From NCBI RefSeq assembly GCF_901709675.1, contig NC_051095.1, forward strand, positions 15,979,956 to 16,043,955: 64,000 bases of DNA. Direction: 5' to 3'. The DNA is from Syngnathus acus (lineage: Eukaryota; Chordata; Actinopteri; Syngnathiformes; Syngnathidae). The notes below the pieces were generated by a model that was not told where the DNA came from, did no database searches, and worked only from the letters and a program-made list of their open reading frames with translations. Shown piece by piece: positions 1-61,961 of the stretch. Position 1 is the first letter of the stretch; the number at the start of each line of letters is the position of its first letter. The position numbers and the translations under genes were made by a program.

Positions 1-92
1 GGGATTGAGTGGCAGGATGCACCCTGCCTCTCACCCAGAGTGTGCTGGGATAGATTCCAGCTCACACATGACCCTAATGAGGAAAAGCAATA
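1..92 (+). repeat. Fragment of a dispersed fish repeat
   Basis: The sequence cctgcctctcacccagag, then gctgggatagattccagctc and gaccctaatgaggaaaagc, is the degraded end of the same family as the copies near 10650 and 34250 (gctggagcctatcccagc and so on). Confidence 0.5.
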
Positions 93-104
93 TAGAAAAT
101 AAAC

Positions 105-674
105 CTTCTCCTTGTCCTTGCGAACTCCTCTCCCCTTCTCGTAACAGACGCCAGTGTTAAACAGAGCCTTGCTGTAGCCCTGTTGAGCTGCCGCCAAGAA
201 ACACGTGAAAGCTTCCTCGTCGTTTCCACTTTTGACTCTTTGAAGGCCTGTGGTGAAAATTGAAACAGAAATTTAGGTGAAAACAACAAACACACAGATA
301 TTGCAAAAAAACTACCATGGGAAGAATGTTGTGTAAAATAAATACATTTTGGTTATGAAAGAAAGCTGGCTCAGTGAGTAACAAGTAGTTGAGGAGATGT
401 AATTGATACCAATAATGTTTAGGATTATTGGGACGCTGCTGTCTGCTACTTTTTCGAGGTTCTGTGCTGCTTCTGCCAATTTCTCGTCTGCGCCTTCAAA
501 CATTGACTGAAAACCAAATCACATTTAGTCACATTCGCACAACGGCAGCTATAAATAAAGATTAATTCAATGAGGTCACATTGTAAACCTTGTCACGAAC
601 ATCATCCGTCATCTCTGTGCCGTCTTTCTTGAAAACATTCTCCTGCGGGCAGGAGGCAGACAAGTAGGCGTCAC
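105..674 (-). CDS. dele1: dele1 exons 6-8 (589-674; 410-506; 105-247), start of the Sel1/TPR region
   Basis: Exon 6 codes the linker GDAYLSASCPQENVFKK. Exon 7 codes the helical segment LAEAAQNLEKVADSSVPIIL. Exon 8 codes the first Sel1-like repeat, with the GYSKA and GVCYEKGRGV signatures, and ends exactly on a codon at AAG followed by GTTTAT. This is the region that in DELE1 forms the HRI-binding solenoid; the later repeats are outside the window. Confidence 0.88.
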
Positions 675-3600
675 CTACAGGAGAGCGGGAAAAAAGAAAC
701 ATTTGTTCCGATTTTGCTATTTAAAGCGAAGTTTGTCAGTCTAAATAACTTTTGAACATTAATGTCAAATTAATTCACAAAGGTCACATTAAAATTTATA
801 GAGCTCCTGTCTGCGATTCAGTATTTGTGAATTCTCCTATTCATGGATTTTTGGGGGGAACCTATTCTTTGTTAATTGTTTGAAAACTGTTTTTGCTGTT
901 TTTAGGGTTAGGCCAAAGCCTTGTGTATAAAAGTATTGGCTCAATCTCTGTGCCAAGTAACAAAGCTGAAGTGAAGGGAGGATCGTCGTGTCTTCAACAA
1001 ATAGACCCGTCGAATAGGAAAGTAATTATTTGCTGCCATCAAAAGGCTCCCATTAGCGATTATAAACTACTGAACACACCTTGTAAAGGCGAATCATGGC
1101 CCAACACATCCTGATGGCCTGAGCTGGTGGCGTTAGAAGTCAGGCAGCTCTGCTCACTGGAACTGTTTGCCGCTGCATCACGTCCAACACTGTTGCTGCT
1201 ACTGCTCTGATCCAAGGACTGATTGTGCAGACACAACACACTCTTTCTTTGTAGGACCACTTCATTCCTTGAAACTGAAGACCAGCCCGAAATGAAATAA
1301 TTCAAAATAAAATTTAGAAAAAATAGGCCGTGGTAAGTTTGATAAGATTTTCAGGAGAGGAAATTGAACTTGCAAACATGCAGTGCTCACAAGTATCCAG
1401 CAGGAGGCGGTAACCACATTTCTGCAAAGTGTGTGGTGTCTTCCACACTCCAGAAGTTGGACTTGGCTCAGTACATGAAGAGAAACTGGAGTGGATCCTC
1501 CTGCAGATCTGCATGAACAGCACTGCCGTCGCACCCTGTGAATGAACAGGTGCTCTCATCAGTAACGTAAGTGGTGGATCGTTGAATGTGCTACAAATGA
1601 CAAATTAAAGTGAACACGCCAAGCGTCACCAAACAGCAGCTTTTTACTGTAGTGGAAAGCCTGATCACTTGTTATTTCAAGGTTCAATCGAACCAAAATG
1701 CATTTCTGTTCTCATTTTATTTACTTGTGACAAATGCATCCACCCTGACTTCATTAACATGCAGAAAACAATGGTAGGGTCCACGTCACCATCTGCTCTG
1801 TATATAATTTCGGGACTATAAACCGCACGAGCTAAAATTAGGGGAAAATTTAGGTTTTGTTCCATATATAAGCCGCACCGGACTATAAACCGCACGTGCC
1901 CGCAAGTTATTTACAAAGAAAGACGGTACACAGAAAGCCTTTTTAAAGTTTTAACAACGTAACTTAACATTTGTTTACAAACACTGCCTGCCTCTAGTTC
2001 TTATGTTAAGAGCCAAATCAACTGCCTTTAACTTAAAAGCGGCATCATGTGCATTTCTTTTGTCCCCCACAAAGAGGGTTTGTGTATAAAAGCTTCCTTT
2101 CTTCAGTAATGTCTGTCTTGATCTCGTTCTGTCTCTTCTTTATATGAATTATACGGCACTATTTGCCTGGCGGATGGACATGCGGTCAACACACCACTCT
2201 TCTCCCCAGTGACCGTGTCACATATCCCACCGCCCAGCAAAGCGGTGCAGCACAACAGCGGTCCACAGCCTTTTTACGAGTGTATAAGTGTATTCGTCAT
2301 GACAAAAATTACGGGAAAAATCCATAGATAAGCAGCTCCGGACTATAAAACGTAGGGTTCAAAATTTGAGAAAAAAGTCGCGGCTTAGAGTCTCGAAATC
2401 ATGATAAATATGATCAAGAAAATAAGAACAATAAGTGTTTTTGTCAGAACTGTGGACAGTCAAACTGGTGCTCGCTATGTTTTTTGTTTACATGAGTGGA
2501 ATGCTTTCAGGTCTTGAAGTGGGTTATTTCAACTTCCGTGCAATCTGGATTGCAGCATTTTGATTTATTTGTGGTGAAATACCGTAAGTGAGAAGTAACA
2601 TTGAGAGGTACTGTAGGAACGACTTCAAAGGTATATCTTGAATTTTAGGACGATATCAGAAAGTCTGCTTTCTTTGAAATAATAATAAAAAAAGTAAATT
2701 AAGATTATTCGGAGTCACATACTCCTATAAAGAGTAAGACATACCCATCCGACAGCATCGAGAGCGGTGTAACGAGGCAGCTTGGTGGAATTGAATTTAA
2801 AGGCCCGCTGTTTCTTATTCCTCTCGCCATCCTCTTCTTTATGGGAGCTGGAAAAACATCAAGGCAAAAGAGAGAAAAAAAAGCACTTTGTAAGGGCAAA
2901 ATATTTGTGATGTAATTCTACCCAAGGACAAACTAGCGTTAAACTGCAAAATGCAATTTTGTAGTAATACTAGTACTTCTGAGCTGTAACGCTGTGGAAT
3001 TAATTGAATTGGTGAACTGATGAATGCAGGATAAAATTCAACATTTGAATCAGGCAAGCATTGCAGAAGGAGACGAATGTGTAAAACATCTAATTGTGAA
3101 CGAAAATTGAAAACTTCAAGTTCTAACATGGCTTCTTATGATCGAAAATATACCTGCTGTCAGAGGTGTTTATAGAGGTGGAGAGAACAGTGGAGGTGTT
3201 GATGACCTCATCTTCCACATGGTGATTCTGGGGGAGACGCAATGGGGTGCTGGTGTGGTATCGATGCAGCACTGCAAAGACACCAGCAGGAAACATTCAT
3301 CACAAGCACACAAACCAATGTTTTCCAATTCCACTGCTAATGAATTTTGGGAGGTAGTCAAAGAATCCATTCATTGGTTGTATTGTTTATGGAGTTCTGA
3401 GCAATTTATTTGAAGCAGCAAAGTTTATTGTGCAATTGAGTATCCATTGTAAAGTGTTAAAATTAATACCACAAAATCACAAAACTTGACTCAAATGAAG
3501 AGAACATTTTCTTAATCAATCAATAAGTTTGGGTAATATGGAATAATATGGAATTCAATATAAGCATTTACACTTAAATGTTCAAGTGTTTCTCTTATGT

Positions 3601-4526
3601 CTTCATAAGCATTAAAAGAAAATACAGAATGGCTGACCTGTCACGTATTAAGTTTAACAAAGAAACATATGAATGGATGTATAAATCCAAGCTCTTTATC
3701 AAACAAAAAAGTACAGGTACAGATTTATTGACAGCAAAGCTTTGCTTATTATATTTAGGCCACTTTAATAAAAACGTCATAAATTACGGCAAAGAAAAAC
3801 TCAATTCTAATTCTGAATATTGTCAGGATGAACTAGGATGACCAGACGTCCTCTTTTTCCTGGACACGTCCTACTTTTGAGACCTACAAAAATGTCCGGG
3901 GGGAATTTCAAAATCGTCAGGGTTTTTGTTCGACTGCCTCAAACATAATACATGTACAGTACATTGTCAATAGAATTGAACTCCAATTCCCGGTTTATCT
4001 GTACGTTCGCAAATAAGGCAGGAAATAGGGTTGTGCTAGCTAGTCTACATTGAGTGTTTACAAGCAATGCCGAAACGAAAATGCACGTTCAGGGAGGAGC
4101 TTGTCATGTACTTGCGTGTCTGTGGCAAATGAAAGTGCCAACGACCTACAGGCACACACAATACTTAGTGTAACACTAAAAAATGTCAGTGTAATTATAT
4201 TTTTGACAGTGTAAATATGTTTTTGTTATTGTGCATATGTTGTTTTGCGTTATTCGGGCCAATAAATGCAATTGCTATATAGACACCATGTCACTTGTTC
4301 ATAACGTTACACCGATGAACCCCCGCCCCCTTTTCAGAAACCCAAATCTGGTCACCCAAGATGAACACACACAAAAAATGTTAAGGTTAACATTAGAAAA
4401 CACCTAAGTAGCGTTTACAGTGATCAAAATAAACATGAGGCCAGATGTCGGCGTCACTCAAGAAGTTTCCATGGTGCTCTTGACTTTCGTTTTACCTCTC
4501 CATGCGAGCCCTTTCACCCGCCACAT
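105..4526 (-). CDS. dele1: DELE1, 5' part (exons 1-8, first 306 codons; incomplete at left edge)
   Basis: Eight exons join in phase: 4496-4526, 3154-3271, 2745-2847, 1391-1535, 1080-1274, 589-674, 410-506 and 105-247, all with AG acceptors and GT donors, giving 918 bases (306 codons). The product starts MWRVKGLAWRVLHRYHTSTP, a basic, acid-free N-terminus typical of mitochondrial import. The family match rests on LDAVGW followed by the hydrophobic GATAVLFMQICRRIH (residues about 79-99), and on AAQNLEKVADSSVP (around 240), which runs into a Sel1/TPR-like repeat containing GYSKALFNTGVCYEKGRG (around 279-297). In mammals DELE1 is cut by OMA1 during mitochondrial stress, and the released Sel1/TPR part activates the eIF2alpha kinase HRI, starting the integrated stress response. 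The remaining Sel1 repeats and the stop codon lie beyond base 1. The family call comes from recalled sequence features and was not searched; the exon chain is seen directly. Confidence 0.88.
1080..1535 (-). CDS. dele1: dele1 exons 4 and 5 (1391-1535; 1080-1274)
   Basis: Exon 4 starts with the hydrophobic segment GATAVLFMQICRRIH and ends in phase 1 at a GTGAGC donor. Exon 5 is a Ser/Asn-rich low-complexity region (SSSSNSVGRDAAANSSSEQS). In exon 5 only one of three frames is open, and it is the frame required by the phase of exon 4. Confidence 0.83.
1803..2402. mobile_element. GACTATAAGTCGC-type MITE, long diverged copy in dele1 intron 3
   Basis: The left end reads tttcgggactataaaccgca, with a second internal copy (cggactataaaccgc) near 1880. 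The right end holds ccggactataaaa near 2337 and gtcgcggcttagagtctcgaaa at 2379-2400, the inverted counterpart. It is the same family as the short copy at 15744-15915. No open frame of note. Confidence 0.65.
2745..3271 (-). CDS. dele1: dele1 exons 2 and 3 (3154-3271; 2745-2847)
   Basis: Exon 2 follows a ctttgcag acceptor and codes a polar Ser/Thr/Asn-rich linker (for example TSINTSDS). Exon 3 follows ttttccag and codes a basic patch (ERNKKQRAFKFNSTKLPRYT) ending at LDAVGW, exactly in phase 0. The linker is poorly conserved in this family, so support comes from phase, splice sites and the conserved end. Confidence 0.8.
3835..4359 (+). mobile_element. hAT-type non-autonomous DNA transposon in dele1 intron 1
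   Basis: The ends are related inverted repeats (aggatgaccaga at the left; tctggtcaccc at the right, reading tgaccaga on the other strand). The element is flanked by gatgaact (3827-3834) and gatgaaca (4360-4367), an 8-base target duplication with 7 matches, which is the hAT hallmark. An internal ATG at 4067 opens only 21 codons (MPKRKCTFREEL...), then TGA at 4130; it looks like the start of a lost transposase frame. Confidence 0.8.
4496..4526 (-). CDS. dele1: dele1 coding exon 1 (start codon, mitochondrial presequence)
   Basis: ATG at 4526-4524 opens ten codons (MWRVKGLAWR) plus one base before a GT donor at 4495. The single base joins the TG at the start of exon 2 to make a valine codon. The short first exon, starting Met-Trp-Arg, resembles the DELE1 family start. 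Confidence 0.8.
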
Positions 4527-4634
4527 AATTCTTCTTCTATTCCACGGCAACTTCCATCAACGAATAATTAGCATCTTCCCATTTCTCAAACTCCAAGCAG
4601 AAGTGTTACCTCTTTAATCGGATGTTACAACGAC

Positions 4635-4664
4635 GTACCGCACTCAAAGTCATGAGTGCCGTAC
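4635..4664. repeat. Near-perfect 30-base palindrome upstream of dele1
   Basis: Left arm gtaccgcactca (4635-4646), loop aagtca, right arm tgagtgccgtac (4653-4664). Eleven of twelve arm positions pair. It lies about 110 bases upstream of the dele1 ATG. Confidence 0.75.
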
Positions 4665-5554
4665 GGTGAGGAGCAACCCGGAAGTGGTTGACATGACGCA
4701 ATCGAAAACGTCTGAGTGGTACAACAGCGCTACCCTGTGGTGAACGATTTAAATGAGCGGTAGACAGACCCTGGGTTTTAGTTTTGGATTTTGAACATAT
4801 ATGACACCTCCAGAGCGAAACGGGAGTGAGGTGCTATGTCGCCTTGAATCCAGGGTAAACTTTGAATAGCTTTATGACAAGTTGTCACGGTGACCGTCCT
4901 TGAGTCTTTCACCTAACCCATTTATTTATTGAGGCAAAAAAATAAAAGCACGGGCATCTCATTCTAACAAATAAAGATTCCTCATACACCTACACTAACT
5001 TCCCAAATTACATTGTGGGCGTCATCTTTTTTATACCATGCATGACAGGGTGAGGTATTTGTTTTTCACGTGTTTACCTAATGTGGCACAGATCCGCACA
5101 ATAAGACGTCCCGAATAAATAAAGCGTGACGTTCAAGCACTGCAAGGATTTGTTCTCAAGAATACAAGTAAAAATTGAATTGCCATCATAAATGAAGAAA
5201 ACATAATATTTTACAATTTTTTATTTCTTTATTGAAATTGAAGATATAAAATTATATTTTCATTAATTTTCGTTAAATAATTACTATTGTACATACCGAT
5301 GTTTCAAGCATTACAGAATCAACCAAAAATATTTTGGTAGTTACCAATTTATTTATAAACCTTATATTGGATAGCGATCTAAGCTAAACCCAGTGCACGA
5401 GTGCGAGTAAAAACTGATGTTGAAACCTCTTTGAAACTTCATACAGTCCACTCGATGTAAGGGGAAAATTGGCAGATGTCGCAGAACCCCTCAGGATCAG
5501 GAAAGCGTGATTATTTTGTTAGCTGTGAGCTCTCATGTGAGGATGCTTTCAACG

Positions 5555-5712
5555 TGTGCGCGCGCGCGTGTGTGAGCGTGTGTACCCTTGCGTGTGCACC
5601 CTTGTGTGTGCATGCGTGCGTGTGTGAGTCCTTGACTTGTGGAACACTGATGTAGAGATTACTGACGATTTATTAGATTGTTGTGTGTGTGTTTGTGTGT
5701 GTGTAAAGCCCC
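5555..5712. repeat. TG/CG alternating purine-pyrimidine tract
   Basis: Repeated gtgtgtgt and gcgcgcgcgtgtgtg runs, interrupted, 270-420 bases upstream of the bicc2 start. Such tracts can take up Z-DNA; no function is shown here. Confidence 0.7.
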
Positions 5713-5977
5713 TCGGCTAGAGAAGATATGACCTGTGCTGACCGACTGCCCTCGATTACACATCCCAGTCAATGCATTGTTGGGCCTCACACCACTCAGA
5801 GAGAGAGAGAGAGAGGTTAAATTTGTGAACTCATGGGGTGGGGGGATTTAAGGGGGGTGTCACTAGCCCCCCCCCCCCCATTTTTTTTTTCTTTCCTCAT
5901 GCTCCCCTCGTCTCCTTGGTCACATACACACATCCTCACGCTCACACACATACACAGACGAGGGCTTTAGTCCTGCT

Positions 5978-18999
<13,022 letters not shown>

Positions 19000-19390
19000 A
19001 AGCATCTTTTAGCCCACTATGAGTTCGTCAGTTGAGGAACTGAAGCTCTAACATATCGTTTCACTTAAGTCAGAAACAACAAGAACAAAATAAAAATAAA
19101 AAAACGTAGTAATGTATGCCTTCCATCGACAGCCAAATTCCAAAGCCTTTTCTATAAAAATCAAGACAAGGAGGTCTTCTCTTCGAAGTGTTATGTTTTG
19201 TTTTGAGGGAAAAGTCAAACATTACATTACATTCATGATACTAGCTCTTCTGTGAGTTTCTTGTGTGCCTTTCTTTTTGCAAAATTATATTAATGGTCTC
19301 ATTACCCACTACCTTTATTCAAATGTAAATAGACCCTGCCCCCAAATGACACTGTACTCTGATACAAAATAAAACCATGATGCTAAAGGT
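19000..19390 (+). terminator. bicc2 3'UTR with poly(A) signal AATAAA at 19368-19373
   Basis: An AATAAA hexamer lies about 370 bases after the bicc2 stop codon, in an AT-rich stretch. It is the first canonical signal with useful spacing apart from an A-rich aataaaaa near 19090, which could also be used. The end of the transcript is therefore inferred. Confidence 0.6.
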
Positions 19391-19459
19391 GTTTCCTGTA
19401 ATCTGAATCGGTGCATGCAGAAAAATAGATGGGGTGCAACGTAATATAAAAACTACTGT

Positions 19460-19615
19460 GTGGAGTTTAGAAGTTCTTCCTGGCCGGACCTGTGAGAGTG
19501 TACCAGTAAGGGGTGTACCCCGCCTACTACTAACCCTAACCCTAAAACAGCTGAGATAGGCTCTACCAGGCCCACATGTCTTGTGAGGATTAGCGGTTTG
19601 GAAAACTGATGGACG
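19460..19615 (+). repeat. Degraded dispersed fish repeat
   Basis: agttcttcctggccggacct, ggtgtaccccgcctacta and gctgagataggctctaccag, then gaggattagcggtttggaaa, match the decayed 3' half of the family seen at 1-92 and 52895-52957. Confidence 0.5.
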
Positions 19616-20388
19616 TACATTTTAAAATCCCACTGCTTTTACTTTTAGTCCTGAAATATAGAATTTCAGTATAAGAAAACAATGACAAGTTCCACCAGAT
19701 GGCACTGGCGTCACTCTGTAGCAAGTCACATTTGCGTTGCATGAATAACTTTTATGAACAATTACAATAGAATTAGAGCTCCCGGCATGGAAGATGGCGC
19801 TGATGGTAACAAATGCATTTGCAACAAATAGATAAGACTAATGGAAAGTACAATTATAGGTGTGAAACTCCTTTTAATTTGGTTGGCTCATTTGACACTT
19901 TCAATTGAATTTATCATCACTGCAACTGCACACGACTCATTTCCTGTTCAGTTCATTTACTGAGGGGCCCCTGCACAATTTGATGCTGTCATGGGAAAGC
20001 CGTCTAACTGGCAGAGCGTTAAATGAAAACAGTGTGAGCACTTTCTAAATGAGGGAGGGGTTAGGGTTAGCACTTGGATGCAAATGATCCACAGCAGGGT
20101 TCACATGCTCCAAGCAGGTTGAGCATGAAAGGGTCCGTGAGTAGAAGTGGTGGGCTGTGACAGATTAGTGAGGGATCATCCCCACTCATTACGACGTCTA
20201 TGCCAATTTTTCTGGAAAGTTTCAGTGATGAACCTTCAATCTGGTCCGTGGGGCACACGAGTGCTCACTGCTTTGAATTCTGCCAGGTAGCTAATTGCGC
20301 TCCCCAAGTGGCCGCACGTTCCAATCGGTCTTTGATTATGCAGCCAGTGTGAGTGTTAAGTGAAAATACTGCAGTACATTTTGGAAAG

Positions 20389-20441
20389 TGGCCATTTTGT
20401 CTCATGGCCAGTGGCCATTTTGTCTCATGGCCAGTGGCCGT
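20389..20441 (+). repeat. 23-base tandem duplication
   Basis: gtggccattttgtctcatgg plus cca occurs twice head to tail, followed by a third partial copy. Confidence 0.85.
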
Positions 20442-23400
20442 GACATCCTGCAAGTACAGTGGTGCCTTGAGTTACGAATTTGATTCCTAGCATGCACACT
20501 CAAAACTCAAACTCAAAACAAAAAAATTAGGATCACCTGCACTGAAATGAATGGAAATGCCATTAATCCATTCCAGCCCCCCAAATGGGCAATGTGTTTT
20601 CTAATGACAAAGTTAACACTGTAAAATAATATACATTATCAAATATACCATTCTGAAATGTAAGTATAACAATTATTTGCCACATTGTTGATGACACTAA
20701 ATTGCGTGAGTAGTTCGTGTATGTGTCCTGTGATTCTATGGTGACTAGCTTCCGAAGTCAGCTGGGATAAGCGCCAGTTACCCACAACCCAAATGAGGAT
20801 CGGCACAAAAAAACCCCCAGTGAATCATGCAAATGAATTGGAAGGTATGATTTTTTTTTTTTTTTTTTACATCAATTTCCGATTTGCTGACAAAACTCAA
20901 AGCAGTGTTTTCCGATTATCGAGATGCAGCGCACTCTGAATTGACATTATTGAAGTGAGTCATAAACACGGCCTACATAAAGTACAGACGGATGCCACAT
21001 CTAAGGAGCAAAACATCAAAAAAGACATGATGACGACTGCCAGTAAAAGAAATCCTGACAATTTGCCGGCATCTCCAGTCATTAGTCTGTATGATGCTCT
21101 GTGGCATGACAACAAAGCAATACAGATGGAATTTTCCCTTAGTGATCAGACTGCAAAGCAGATTAAAAAAAAATAGAGTAAACATGACCTGCAGGGTGGC
21201 TAACAGCAGAAATACAAAGTTAGCACTTATATCACAAACAGTGGGATTTGTATTAAACAGAGCCAGTTAATGGCCAATGGATGAAATAGAATAAAACGGG
21301 GATAGAAAATGATGGACGGAAAAATTGCTTGGCATACATGGCGTTAGACTGGACTGGTTTTAGCATGAGTTAAAAAAACAACAACTAAATGCGAAGACTA
21401 TCAAAAGGGCTCCTGCGGCCTTTTTTGTATGTGACCCTCAGTGCATCTAGTTTAGACAACACTGCAGCAGAGCTTTCAAATTATACTGTCATAAAAGATA
21501 TTTGTCTCACAATACAATTTTGGTGTTATCTTTCAGCACACTGTGTTCGTAGCAATTATTTTATATAAGTGACACTTCCAGCCAAATGCAGGTCTTCACT
21601 AGGGAGCCTTTTTGGAAAAACTAAAAGTAACCAATAAAGGGGGTGAAATAGGGGAAAAGAGGCCCTAAGGATAACGAACTGATTGAAGTGAGTGGGAGAG
21701 CCGAGGGACATAATGAACACATTATGGATAAAAGTGAGGGCCCAGTGTGTGATGAACACATCGTTTTGTAGCTGATATTGCGTTGGGAGTAAAAATAAAC
21801 CAATTCCATCTCCTTCAGTCACATTAAGATGTTGAATTAGCAAAGCTGGAAGAAAGACTTTTTTTTTGGCATCTGCTTGTGGAGTGGGATTTTTCAAAAC
21901 TGTGGGATCAGCTGTCCCATTTAGCAAGCCATATCACACCCAATTGGCTTTAGTAATCTTTTGGGTTTTGTGATTAGAGCCCCCGTAAAATGTATCCCCT
22001 GTTAATTATAATCTCATTGTAGTAGTGTGGGGTTAAGAAAGCAGACCCTCCTCTTGCCTCTCTCCTTTATATTGTGTTATCACTTGGACGAAAGACAAAG
22101 CCAGACGTCCGAGGTTTGGGGTGAATTGCATCTCTTCAATGAGATATGAATGATTAGACTTTTTTTTCTGGAGATAAGAGTGCTTGTTTGGCAGATTTCT
22201 TGCATTGGTTTTTGAGCATTCTTGCCATTTGCCATACACTGGCCAGCGGTCGATATTATTCATCTGAAGCAGCGGAGCTCAGTAAGAATGTAAACTGTAC
22301 ATTGTCACTGGCCACTTTTAGTCATCCTTCTCCTCGCTACATGGGATTTCTTAGTAGGAAGCAAGTTTTCACCTCAACTGCCTTTCCCCCCACTAGCTAA
22401 TCTGTAACTGTCAGAGGACTAGCGGCAACAACAAAACACCATCTTATCCGAGTTCGCAAACTCTAAACGCATTATAATTATGACCAATCTAACGAGTGAA
22501 CGAACTACGACACATTTCTGCACAGCACTAGTGGAGATGTATATTTGAACAAGGAAGGACATTCATTTATGTGAAGACACGGATCACACAGACAGCAGTA
22601 ATGTTCAAAAGACACCCAAAGTGCAACTTTACTTAAATTGTCAAACTAACAAAGAAACGTTCACTTGGTCGACATGGTGTTGGGAGGCAGAACACAGCCT
22701 CTTCTCTGCTCCCACGACTTCCTCCCAGCTCAGGGGCAGCACCTTCCTTAGTGTCCATGCACAGTCTCAGCAGCCCTAGCTCACCTACTGGCATAATAAC
22801 AAATTGCTGTCATGACACTTTGCTTACGTCCACTGTTATCGCTCTGCAATGCAACTTCCTACCTCCTGAGATTGGGAGAAGAACAAAAAATAAAGGACAC
22901 TAGACAGCATCAACATAGCAACATAGTATTGTAGCAGCCAAATAGGCGTCACGTTCTGTTTTGAGCCAAGCCAGGTAAATCTCTCTTTTACAGGAACACG
23001 ATGAGAAACATGCAACAACAACGACGACACATTAAATCTCATTGCTACCTGCTCTTTCTGGGACATTCAAGATCAACAGTTGAATAATTTATAATCTTCC
23101 GAGAAATAAAAGAGGGAGCGAGTAAGAGGGAGCCGTCTCGGAACGTGTGGATTTGCAGGAATATCAATGAACATGAACAGTATGGAAGAATATTGTAAGA
23201 ATGTACAGCGGGGACTGCTCTGTCCATATTTACATCCAAGTTATTGGCTTTTGTATTTGGGGCAAACAGAGCGAGGCCATTGTGATAAGACAAACGTTTG
23301 AACATGTTAATAATTGCATGTTTGCGGGACAGAGCAGAAAAGAAGGAGGCTTGAGCTTGATCTGCATTGAGGGACTGCTAAAATGGAACTGGCTTTCCGT

Positions 23401-23621
23401 TTCCTCTCTGTCTTGAGAGAGACATTAGAAAAGAAAGAATGAGGTCTGCCGGCGAGAGAGAGTCGGATGAGGAACGAAGTTTAAAGGAGCGAGTTCAGCT
23501 AAAAGATGGACTGCTGCCACGGCCGCTGGAAGAGACGCTGGAATGGCTTCAAATCTGTGCTGGACTTTTCCCGGTTGGCCGATGACAGTGTCAGAACCGA
23601 AGAGGGGGGGGGGGGGCGTAG

Positions 23622-60499
<36,878 letters not shown>

Positions 60500-61961
60500 C
60501 TTTAAATGATTGCAGCAGAACAGATGGGAGAGAGAAAAGAAAAAGAAAGGTCAGTGATAATGGCAGAGGTAGTGATGTCTATCTGATATAGGACTTGTTC
60601 TGGGTATTGCATTCGACAAGAGATTCATCTAACATGAATCAGAGGGTGATGGAATAATAAAAGGACTCCGACTTGGACACACTTGCACTCATAACCTTAT
60701 TTTATATGGCATGCAATTTGAACTGCAATCATAGATGCTTAGAGAAGAGAGCAGCACAAAGACAAAGATGCAGAAAACAAACTTGGCGAGTAAGACAGGG
60801 TCACTATGCCTTCTTCTAGACTGATGGTTTTATCCATATGGATATGAGTCATTGGTTCATCATTCGCTAGAATGCAAAACTGTCATCACGACAGACTTAG
60901 TAGGTTTTTAGTCGTGTTTCTCTTGGGACCCAGATCTCGACATAAATATGATGTTCCAGTTCAAATCCGTTGTCCTGCCAAAAATTGTTAAAATTTACAG
61001 AAGTATGTTGCCAATTTTGGTGATGGTGCTCATATGATGTCAGTGATGATGACAAATGGCTAGATAGTGCTTGGCTTGATGGGGTTCAGACACATATGTG
61101 AAACTACTATCTGATCATGTGAAATAGATTATTTTGTTTTTAAGATATAAGCTTGTGAGAAGACTGCATCAGAAAAAAAACGAGTCGTGCTGTTTTCATG
61201 TTGTTTTCCTCTTCCACAACTGTGTCTGTCTCTACCGCAATCGTTGCAAGTTCTCTTAAAATATTCAGTCACAAGGATGGCCTTTCATTTTCCCATGACC
61301 GCTATCAATATTTCAATGTACCCATCTAAAAAACATTAAATGGCCATCGCACTCGCCATTACACAATCTCAACGCAGGCAAAAACCTGAAAGTGAGAACA
61401 AGGGGAAAGTAGTACCCTGTTATGAAAGTAGACTGATATAGATGCTTCTGGAATTTGAAAGCATAGCTCCCAATAAAGGAGCTCATTTTGACAAATGTTC
61501 ATTTAAAGTTTTTCAATTCATCTGTGGCATTATTTTGGTAATGATATAAATGCATCTCTGTGTTTCAATTAAAAGTCTATTTAAAATGCAATGCAGCATC
61601 TGTTGTCTGAAATGAGGACTCCGTTGTAAAAATCTACATGGTGTATTTTATTCAGCAGTGCCGCTACTGTAATTATGACTAATTGACTGCATGGTTAAGT
61701 CCAAGCCCTTGTTCAACAAAGTGTGCAATTCCATTAGATATTGAAATCACTTCAGATGTAAGAAAACTACCTGGTGAGAAACTATGTGAGCACCTCTTGT
61801 AATATGTCTTCTAAAGCCCAATTGACATAGTCTGACTAAGAGTCTCAAATGTCTGTGCCAAAATTATACAATAGCAAATAAAGAAGTATTCAGTTACAAT
61901 GGCATGGGTTCATGGTAGCACTTAGGTATAAAGGAAGACAGTTCAATCAATAAACTGTAAC

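Larger units (their letters stand above)
4527..5977. promoter_or_regulatory. Head-to-head dele1/bicc2 intergenic region
   Basis: 1451 bases separate the two start codons. The dele1 side holds a 30-base imperfect palindrome (4635-4664), CCGGAAGTG (4678-4686) and TGACGCAAT (4694-4702). The bicc2 side holds alternating purine-pyrimidine TG/CG tracts (5555-5705), (GA)n (5799-5815) and a C-run then T-run (5868-5890), probably in the 5'UTR or core promoter. I see no TATA box at a convincing position. Transcription starts are not defined. Confidence 0.55.
19391..23621. other. Convergent spacer between bicc2 and spock1, including the spock1 3'UTR
   Basis: No supported gene. The right part must contain the spock1 3'UTR on the minus strand, but I see no canonical AATAAA on that strand near the stop; a minus-strand ATTAAA near 19873 is one option. 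It also holds a repeat fragment (about 19460-19615), a 23-base tandem duplication (20389-20441) and an old DNA-repeat relic (about 20458-20585). Confidence 0.6.

Noticed and set aside
19868-19880. Minus-strand ATTAAA as the spock1 poly(A) signal
   Set aside because: Possible given long testican 3'UTRs, but 3.7 kb from the stop and a common hexamer; not enough to annotate as a site.
20955-21176. 73-codon plus-strand frame in the bicc2-spock1 spacer
   Set aside because: No recognisable domain, no clear splice sites or promoter, and length expected by chance in 64 kb.
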